Source: Polyangiaceae bacterium
Lineage (GTDB): Bacteria; Myxococcota_A; Polyangia; Polyangiales; Polyangiaceae
Direction of reading: 5' to 3'
Length of the DNA stretch: 64,000 bases
Assembly: GCA_013361525.1 (NCBI GenBank)
Contig: JABFXY010000028.1
Span: 1-64,000, forward strand
Shown here piece by piece: positions 58,755-64,000 of this stretch. Every line of letters starts with the position of its first letter. The first letter of the stretch is position 1. The position numbers and the translations under genes were made by a program. The notes beneath the pieces were generated by a model, which saw only the letters and a program-made list of their open reading frames with translations, had not been told where the DNA came from and did no database searches.

Positions 58755-60320
58755 TCACGGAGCGGCGAGCGTCGAGCAGCTCGCCGACGCGAGCCGATGA
58801 ATCGTCGCGAGGAGGTCGCTGCGGCTGCAGGGTTTGGTCAGCACGACGACGTCTCCCGATTCGATGATGGCCTGCGCGTTGGTCGTGAACGCACCGCCCG
58901 TCAACAAGGCGAACCGCGGCGCGAGTGACGGGTATTGGCGCGCGACTGCGGCGTACACCGCCCCGCCGTCCATACCCGGCATCATCAAGTCGCAGAGGAT
59001 GATGTCGAACCGACAATCGCGCGAAAGCAGCTGGAGCGCCTCTGCGCCGCTCGTCGCTTCGACCACGTCGTGACGCCCGCGAACGAGCAGGCTCAGCGCA
59101 CCCAGTAGACGAGCGTCGTCGTCGATCATCAGGATGCGAAGGCGCCCTTTGTCGCTCGGGGCGGCAGCTGGAGCCTTCGGGCGCAGCGGTGCCGCCGCGC
59201 GCGGAAGCTTCACCGTGAACGTCGTTCCGACGCCGAGCTTCGAGGCTACCGTGAGGTCTCCTTCTGCGGCGGCGATGATCTCCGCAGAAACGGCCAGGCC
59301 GACGCCCGTTCCGTTCGTCTTCGTGCTGAAAAACGGGCGGAATACGTGCGGCTGATCTTCCGGCGCGATCCCGCGCCCCGTGTCCGAGATCTCCAGCACG
59401 ACGTGCTCACGTGTCTCCGACAAGCAAATCGTGATTCGCTGCTTCATCGGATCGCCTTCGGTCGCTTCTGCGGCGTTGCGGAGCAAGTTGACCAAGACTT
59501 GCGCGAGCCGGTGCTCGTCGATCGCGGCCGGGGAACAGGGCTGCAGATCCAACGACAGCAGCGCGCTCTGCCGGAGGCGATTGCGCATCGTGGCAATTGT
59601 CCGCTCCACGAGGCTCGCGACATCGGCCCGCGCGGCGACGTCGCGCCCCTTCGCCGCACCGAGGACCTGCAGCTGCTCGACGATGGTCGCGATTCGGCCG
59701 ATGGTGCGCTGGCACTCTTCCAGGGTCGAGGCTGCGTTCTCGATCGCTCCTTCTCGCTCATCGGAATGCTCGATGCGCAAGGCGACGAGGCTGTCGGCCA
59801 TGCTCTCCGAGCCGGCGAGGAGCAGGGAGCATTGATTGCGGATCTCGTGCGCCACGTACGACGCAATCGAGCCGAGCGTCGCCCTGCGTTCCGCGAGCTC
59901 CAGCCTTCGAGCCATCTCTGCGCCTCGCGCGCGCACGATCGCGTGATCGAGCGCCCGCACCAGATGCGCAGACGTCAGCCCGGCCTTCGGAATGAAGTCC
60001 TGCAAACCTGCGTGCAGGCACTCGTACGCGAGACTGTCGCCGAGCTGGGTGAGCGCGACGACGGGCGCACACCCGACGAAGCGGAGCACGCGTCCGACGG
60101 CGTCGAGCGGCGCCGAATCCGGCAGGTGTAAGTCGAGCATCACCACGTTGAAATCCTTCTCGCGCAGGCACTGCTCCGCGTCCGCGAGCGTCTGTGCAGC
60201 GGTCACGACGTAAGCGGTCCCGGCGAGGAGCGCGCGGACGTATTCGACGTCGGCGGTGTTGTCCTCGATGAACAGGACGGCTCGCTTGATCTCACCTCGA
60301 AGCTCCGCACGTTCACCCAT
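58755..60320 (-). CDS. Hybrid histidine kinase (REC-HisKA-HATPase-REC)
   Basis: 521 residues. An N-terminal receiver domain (VLFIEDNTADVEYVRALLAG; acceptor in VMLDLHLPDS; Lys in DFIPKAG) replaces a sensor. The HisKA box is SYVAHEIRNQCSLLLAGSES; the ATPase domain has LLRNAAEATEG, ISDTGRGIAPE and GTGVGLAVSAEI. A second receiver follows (ILMIDDDARLLGALSLLVRG; acceptor in ILCDLMMPGMDGG; Lys in LTKPCSRSD). With no input domain it should be driven by a kinase acting on the first receiver. Its start overlaps the response regulator stop by 8 bp; last gene of the operon in this window. Confidence 0.9.
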   Translation of the reverse strand: MGERAELRGEIKRAVLFIEDNTADVEYVRALLAGTAYVVTAAQTLADAEQCLREKDFNVVMLDLHLPDSAPLDAVGRVLRFVGCAPVVALTQLGDSLAYECLHAGLQDFIPKAGLTSAHLVRALDHAIVRARGAEMARRLELAERRATLGSIASYVAHEIRNQCSLLLAGSESMADSLVALRIEHSDEREGAIENAASTLEECQRTIGRIATIVEQLQVLGAAKGRDVAARADVASLVERTIATMRNRLRQSALLSLDLQPCSPAAIDEHRLAQVLVNLLRNAAEATEGDPMKQRITICLSETREHVVLEISDTGRGIAPEDQPHVFRPFFSTKTNGTGVGLAVSAEIIAAAEGDLTVASKLGVGTTFTVKLPRAAAPLRPKAPAAAPSDKGRLRILMIDDDARLLGALSLLVRGRHDVVEATSGAEALQLLSRDCRFDIILCDLMMPGMDGGAVYAAVARQYPSLAPRFALLTGGAFTTNAQAIIESGDVVVLTKPCSRSDLLATIHRLASASCSTLAAP

Positions 60321-60705
60321 CGACGGCTCCTCGGTGAAGGTTCACGAGCGCGTCGACGAGCGCCGGGTAGGCATCGACACTGGTGGGTTTCACGAAGTAG
60401 CCGGCGATTCCGAAGCTCCGGGCGCGCGCGCGATCGTCGTCGCGGGACGACGACGTGAGCACGGCGGAACGCAACCCCTGGAGCCAGGGCTCGTTCGCGA
60501 TCGCCGCGAGGACGGCCCACCCATCCACGGCGGCGAGCCGCAGATCGACGACGACGAGGCGGTAGGCCCGAGGGGCCACGCGCAACATCGCGAGCGCCGA
60601 TTCGGCCGACGAGACGAGGTGCATCGTGACGTCGGTCGCTGCCGCCTCGAGCGCCGTCTCGAGCAGAAGCGCGTCCCCGGGATTGTCCTCGACGAGCAGG
60701 ATCAT
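60313..60705 (-). CDS. Single-domain response regulator (Rcp1-like)
   Basis: 130 residues from ATG 60705, overlapping the upstream kinase stop (ATGA). A stand-alone receiver: MILLVEDNPGDALLLETALE with the acidic pair, the phospho-acceptor in LVVVDLRLAAVDGWAVL, Thr/Ser in AVLTSSSRDDD, and Lys in GYFVKPTSVD. The layout (a kinase of phytochrome-like type followed by a small regulator without output domain) is the classic phosphorelay pair; here it should pass phosphate to the hybrid kinase that overlaps its stop. Confidence 0.92.
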   Translation of the reverse strand: MILLVEDNPGDALLLETALEAAATDVTMHLVSSAESALAMLRVAPRAYRLVVVDLRLAAVDGWAVLAAIANEPWLQGLRSAVLTSSSRDDDRARARSFGIAGYFVKPTSVDAYPALVDALVNLHRGAVDG

Positions 60706-62165
60706 GGCTTTTCGTCCGCCAGGGTGAAAGAGAACGTCGCGCCACGACCGAGCTCGGAACGCGCCCAAATCTCGCCCTTGTGGCGGTGAACGATCTCGCG
60801 GGCGAGCGCGAGCCCGATGCCGTTGCCGGGGCGCTCGGCGCGCGGGTTCAACCGCCGGAACATCTCGAAGACCCGCGTCGCGTCCTCTTGTCGGAAGCCG
60901 ATGCCGTTGTCGTGGACCGAAAACAGCCACTCGTTGGCGTGGCGGTGCGCCGCGACGCGGATCTTCGGCCCCTCGTCGGATCGGAACTTGATCGCGTTGC
61001 CGAGGAGGTTGTGAAAGAGGCTCCGCAAGAGCGCCGGATCGCCTTTGATGACCGGAAGCTCTTCGACGTCGATCCGCGCGTCGTTCTCGGTGATCGCGCA
61101 GGCGAGATCCTGGATGACGACGTCCACGACCCGCCGCGTGTCGACATCCTCGAACGTCGACGTGCCCGAACGCGTGCGCGAAAACGCGAGGAGACCTTCG
61201 ACGAGGCTCGCCATGCGAGAGCCTCCCTCGCGCGCGAACTCGATGTACCGCAGGCTCGTCTCGTCGAGGGACGGTCCCGCGCGGCGCCGGAGCAGCTCGA
61301 GGAAGTTCGTGACCATCCGGATCGGCTCGTGAAGGTCGTGGGACGCCGCATACAAGAGCTGCTCCATGTGCGAGGTCGCGAGCTCGAGCTCTTTGGCGAC
61401 TGCACGTGTCGCGTGCTCGGCGCGGCGGCGATCGGTGATGTCGATGCAGGACCCGATGAAGCCGATGAACGCACCTTCGGAGAATCGCGGCGTGCCGTGA
61501 TCGAGGAGCCACCGATACTCCCCGTCGTGCCGGCGGAGGCGATACTCCATCTCGAATGGCCGTCGCGCCGAGAACGCGCGCATGTACGTGTTCATGCAAT
61601 GTTGGAAGTCCTCGGGGTGAATGCCCTCGGTCCAGCCGACGCCGAGCTCCTCCTCCATCGTGCGCCCCGAGAAGGTGAGCCAGGTCTGATTGAAGAAGGT
61701 GCAGAGGGAGTCTGAACCTGACATCCACAAAAGGACAGGCGAGCTGTCGGCCATTGCGCGAAAGCGCTGCTCCACTTCGAAGATCTCGCGGCCGAGGCGG
61801 GCAGCCCGCTTCCTCGAGCGGGCGACGACTACGCAACCGCGGATTTTTCCTCGTGACGAGAGCGGCGCGACGAACCACTCCGCATCGTTCGCGAGGACCG
61901 GCGTCGACGCGGCGAAGAAGGGCTGGTCGACCTTGAGGTGCTCGCCTCGAAGCGCGGCGGAGAGGGCGCGATCCGCCGGTGTGCCCCACAACCTCGGAAA
62001 GAGGTCGTGAAGGCTGACGCCGATGACGTCGTTACGTGACATTTCCGTCAGGTCCGTCATCGCTTCGTTCCAGCTGCGCACCCGCATTCCGTCGTCGATC
62101 GCCGCGACCGCGTCGGTGGTCCGGCCGTACATGTCTTCGATATGACGGAGCAGGTCGGGGGTCAT
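60702..62165 (-). CDS. PAS-PAS sensor histidine kinase
   Basis: 487 residues from ATG 62165 (MTPDLLRHIEDMYGRTTD). PAS 1 covers about residues 10-110 (DAVAAIDDGMRVRSWNEAMTD). PAS 2 (about 130-245) has FFNQTWLTFSGRTMEEELGVG, HPEDFQHCMNTYMRAF and GSCIDITDRRRAE, and usually binds a small ligand or flavin. The HisKA box is YAASHDLHEPIRMVTNFLEL (phytochrome-like); the ATPase domain has LLGNAIKF, VHDNGIGF and GNGIGLALAREI. Cytosolic. It starts 1 bp after the monooxygenase beta subunit gene, so it is part of that operon and is a candidate for hydrocarbon sensing. Confidence 0.9.
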   Translation of the reverse strand: MTPDLLRHIEDMYGRTTDAVAAIDDGMRVRSWNEAMTDLTEMSRNDVIGVSLHDLFPRLWGTPADRALSAALRGEHLKVDQPFFAASTPVLANDAEWFVAPLSSRGKIRGCVVVARSRKRAARLGREIFEVEQRFRAMADSSPVLLWMSGSDSLCTFFNQTWLTFSGRTMEEELGVGWTEGIHPEDFQHCMNTYMRAFSARRPFEMEYRLRRHDGEYRWLLDHGTPRFSEGAFIGFIGSCIDITDRRRAEHATRAVAKELELATSHMEQLLYAASHDLHEPIRMVTNFLELLRRRAGPSLDETSLRYIEFAREGGSRMASLVEGLLAFSRTRSGTSTFEDVDTRRVVDVVIQDLACAITENDARIDVEELPVIKGDPALLRSLFHNLLGNAIKFRSDEGPKIRVAAHRHANEWLFSVHDNGIGFRQEDATRVFEMFRRLNPRAERPGNGIGLALAREIVHRHKGEIWARSELGRGATFSFTLADEKP

Positions 62166-62166
62166 T

Positions 62167-63135
62167 TCAGCCTCGGAGCCCGCAGGCGGCGGCAAATGCG
62201 TCGCGTGATGTGTGCGCGGGCGTACCGTCGAGATCGAGCGCGCGGGCCACGCCGTCGGCGGCTTCGGCGACACGTGGGGTCCAGCGGTCGACCCACCGCT
62301 CCAACGTTTCACGGTTGTCGGCTCTTCGCGCGAGCGCCGTGTCGACGAACGCCTTCGTCCATGCGCGGTGCCATGCGGCGTCTTTGTCGAGGGAAGCGAG
62401 CATCTGCGCGGTGACGACGTCGGCCTCCCGTTCGGCGCGCGACGCGAGGACCGGAAGCACGAGCGCGTCGATCGCCGGCTTGAGGACGACGTTCAGGGCG
62501 ACGAGGCACTCGCCCCAGTCGTAGGCGACGAGAAGCTCTTCGACGACGCGCCGGAGCGGTTGCCACGGCGGGTCTTCGAGCCAATCGCGCCGAGCGTCGC
62601 GTCCCTCTCCATCGCGGTGCGCCGCGCGTGCGTCGCGCAGGGCCGTGAGGCGCTCGGCCAGCCGATGAACGTGGCGTGTCTCGTCGGCGGATTGGAACGC
62701 GAGCGCGACGGTGAGCCTTCCCGACGGAGCCATGCTGCCGGCGTATGCTGCCGCCATCATCAGCCCATGGCGCGGGTAGCGCAGCGTGACGAGCGCGCGA
62801 TCGAGCGCGACGGCCCAGGCCTCGGAGAGCGACGCGTCGCGCGAGCCGGCTGCCTCGAGGACATGATCGACGTGGCGCTCTCGCTCGCTGCGGGACTCCG
62901 TATAAGAGGTGTACGTCGTCTCGGTCGGGTCGGCGAAGTGCTCCCAGTCGTCGACGACGAGCGGCGACTTCGACTGATGACGGTCGTACCAAGCGGCGAC
63001 CGGCGTGGCGACCGAGAGCCCGTGCGCGGTGTAGTAATGCAGTTTGCTGGTCGTCACCTCGTAGCGCGTCGGAACGCGCCTTCGTTCGAGCAAGTGCCAA
63101 TACGACTTCTGGCCGGCGAGCGATCTCAGCGCCAT
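62167..63135 (-). CDS. Diiron monooxygenase hydroxylase beta subunit (TmoE-like)
   Basis: 322 residues from ATG 63135 (MALRSLAGQKSYWHLLERRR). It matches the TmoE/TouE beta subunit of soluble four-component aromatic/alkene monooxygenases: the N-terminal QKSYWHLLERRRVPTRYEV and TTSKLHYYTAHGL, the helices around AFQSADETRHVHRLAERL, and LVAYDWGECLVALNVVLKPAID. The beta subunit holds no metal but completes the (alpha-beta-gamma)2 hydroxylase. Its start overlaps the effector gene stop by 10 bp. The order A-B-C-D-E is the tmo order. Confidence 0.9.
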   Translation of the reverse strand: MALRSLAGQKSYWHLLERRRVPTRYEVTTSKLHYYTAHGLSVATPVAAWYDRHQSKSPLVVDDWEHFADPTETTYTSYTESRSERERHVDHVLEAAGSRDASLSEAWAVALDRALVTLRYPRHGLMMAAAYAGSMAPSGRLTVALAFQSADETRHVHRLAERLTALRDARAAHRDGEGRDARRDWLEDPPWQPLRRVVEELLVAYDWGECLVALNVVLKPAIDALVLPVLASRAEREADVVTAQMLASLDKDAAWHRAWTKAFVDTALARRADNRETLERWVDRWTPRVAEAADGVARALDLDGTPAHTSRDAFAAACGLRG

Positions 63136-63395
63136 CGAACCACCTCGTCGTCGAGCTCGAGCCGGCCGCTGTACGAAGGCATCACGGGCTCCAGGTCTCG
63201 CCGCATGCAGAACGGCGCGCCCAATCGATCCTCGATGGAGATGCGCGAAGCGCTGCACGGCGAGCGCGACGAGACGCGGAGGTATCCACCGCGATCGACG
63301 ACGACGACCTCGTCGCTCTCGCTCTCGATCGCGCAGGCAATCGCGCGCGCGATCGCCCCGTCGACGAGGATCGGCCCGACACGTCGCTCGCTCAC
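63126..63395 (-). CDS. Monooxygenase effector protein (TmoD/MmoB-like)
   Basis: 89 residues from GTG 63395, overlapping the ferredoxin stop (GTGA). It has the size and pattern of the cofactorless coupling protein: VGPILVDGAIARAIACAIES, VVVDRGGYLRVSS, RISIEDRLGAPFCMRRDLEP and MPSYSGRLELDDEVVRW. This protein binds the hydroxylase and tunes substrate access and oxygen activation. It sits exactly at position D of the tmo order. An extension upstream of 63395 lies inside the ferredoxin gene and is not coding. Confidence 0.9.
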   Translation of the reverse strand: MSERRVGPILVDGAIARAIACAIESESDEVVVVDRGGYLRVSSRSPCSASRISIEDRLGAPFCMRRDLEPVMPSYSGRLELDDEVVRWR

Positions 63396-63703
63396 GACGC
63401 TTCCTCGCCCGGGTCGACGAACACGGTGTCGTCGCGGATTTCGAGTCGAACGGGACGAAGGCGTGCGGACAGTGGGTTCTTTCCGTGGCCGGTGGTCACG
63501 TCGTAGGTCCAGCCGTGGGCGCTGCAGGTGAGCGTGGTACCGGAGAGTGTCCCGTCGCTGAGCGCCACCCCGAGGTGCGGGCACGCGTCGCGGTACGCCA
63601 CGATTGCGTCGTCCACCCGCGCAATCAGGATCGGCACGCCGCCGATACGCACGCCCAACATCTCGCCGTCCCAGAGCTTCGAGGCGTGAATCACCGGCGT
63701 CAT
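63392..63703 (-). CDS. Rieske-type ferredoxin of the monooxygenase (TmoC-like)
   Basis: 103 residues from ATG 63703. A small 2Fe-2S Rieske protein: the first ligand pair is DACPHLGVALSDG (Cys-x-His) and the second CSAHGWTYD (Cys-x2-His). The short length and the position between TmoB-like and TmoD-like genes mark it as the electron carrier from reductase to hydroxylase. It overlaps both neighbours by 4 bp. The reductase (TmoF) that should reduce it is not in this window. Confidence 0.92.
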   Translation of the reverse strand: MTPVIHASKLWDGEMLGVRIGGVPILIARVDDAIVAYRDACPHLGVALSDGTLSGTTLTCSAHGWTYDVTTGHGKNPLSARLRPVRLEIRDDTVFVDPGEEAS

Positions 63704-63942
63704 CGGCCCTCCGCGCGACGAAGGTCGACCCTCTCGAAGGCGTCGAGCTCGAGATCTCCGACGGTCGCGTCCTCGTCGGCGACGCGGTTCTTCGCCACGA
63801 GGTGCCACGGTCCGCGCGGGTCTACGCGTGCGCTCGCCGCGTCGCTCAGCTTCGCGACGATCTCGAAGACCGTCATGTCGGCGCGCGCCATGACGAGGAG
63901 ACCGATGGTGTCGCCCTCGACGAAGCCATAGAGGGGCACCAT
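63700..63942 (-). CDS. Monooxygenase hydroxylase gamma subunit (TmoB-like)
   Basis: 80 residues from ATG 63942 (MVPLYGFVEGDTIGLLVMA). The small ubiquitin-like gamma subunit of the toluene monooxygenase hydroxylase: MTVFEIVAKLSDAASARVDP and the C-terminal DLELDAFERVDLRR fit. It contributes to hydroxylase assembly. Its ATG overlaps the stop of the upstream alpha subunit (TGATG) and its stop overlaps the ferredoxin start (ATGA). Confidence 0.85.
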   Translation of the reverse strand: MVPLYGFVEGDTIGLLVMARADMTVFEIVAKLSDAASARVDPRGPWHLVAKNRVADEDATVGDLELDAFERVDLRRAEGR

Positions 63943-64000
63943 CACCGCGCACCTCGCTCGAGCCACGGGTATTCGCCGGCGTGGACGTCCTTGCCCCAGA
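63942..64000 (-). CDS. Monooxygenase hydroxylase alpha subunit (TmoA-like), C-terminus only
   Basis: Only the last 18 codons are in the window: WGKDVHAGEYPWLERGAR then TGA (63942-63944), overlapping the TmoB-like start by 1 nt. The assignment as the catalytic diiron subunit rests on position, as the gene before B in the tmo order, not on its own motifs. The rest lies beyond the right edge. Confidence 0.55.
   Translation of the reverse strand, partial: WGKDVHAGEYPWLERGAR

Overview
The window is one contiguous piece of a high-GC bacterial chromosome. It is almost certainly from a myxobacterium (Myxococcota, Polyangia-like). The pointers are: proteins ending in, or containing, a MYXO-CTERM-type tail (Cys motif, transmembrane helix, Arg cluster); many Gly-rich lipoproteins; a DUF4388 protein; a TIGR04552-like protein; FG-GAP, RCC1 and beta-helix surface proteins; and many sensor kinases without DNA-binding partners. 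No rRNA, tRNA, CRISPR array, transposase or phage gene was recognised.

Layout. 1-10 kb: a DEAD-box RNA helicase running off the left edge, a beta-barrel-like protein, a TPR protein, an L,D-transpeptidase lipoprotein and two membrane proteins of unknown role. 10-17 kb: a large MYXO-CTERM phosphodiester-glycosidase/FG-GAP protein, then a thioredoxin-like protein, histidine kinase and response regulator cluster, then a STAS-like and a SWIM-finger protein. 17-24 kb: a YcaQ-type DNA glycosylase and two surface lipoproteins, one of 1397 aa that looks like two exported proteins joined together. 24-30 kb: a minus-strand run (TIGR04552-like, DUF507, sugar-nucleotide epimerase, yicC, gmk, PfkB kinase). 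30-33 kb: cytochrome c, OmpA-like and other lipoproteins. 33-44 kb: dnaE, LysR, MoxR ATPase, DUF4388, bamD and an aconitase-fold protein lacking its Fe-S ligands. 44-53 kb: roadblock protein, aroQ, accB, accC, a 1295-aa multidomain flavoprotein and an RCC1 lipoprotein. 53-58 kb: thioesterase, nth, a degenerate Fic protein with an H1-like tail, a pyruvate-kinase-like protein and a beta-helix lipoprotein. 58.7-64 kb: a tightly overlapping minus-strand operon for a toluene/alkene-type diiron monooxygenase (subunits A-B-C-D-E in the tmo order) running directly into a PAS histidine kinase, a single-domain response regulator and a hybrid kinase.

The most unusual material is not in the genes. There is a family of about 80-bp palindromic repeats (three full copies near 28.2, 29.7 and 54.3 kb, plus end fragments near 28.35 and 37.0 kb). 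Its stem shows compensatory base changes, its end motif sits directly against stop codons, and one copy is read in frame into the N-terminal part of endonuclease III. A second family of long hairpins built from GCCAAG-type units lies between genes near 22.9, 46.8 and 53.0 kb. The best protein-level oddities are the Fe-S-less aconitase homologue, the active-site-less Fic protein, the double-exported fusion protein and the monooxygenase operon with a built-in phosphorelay.
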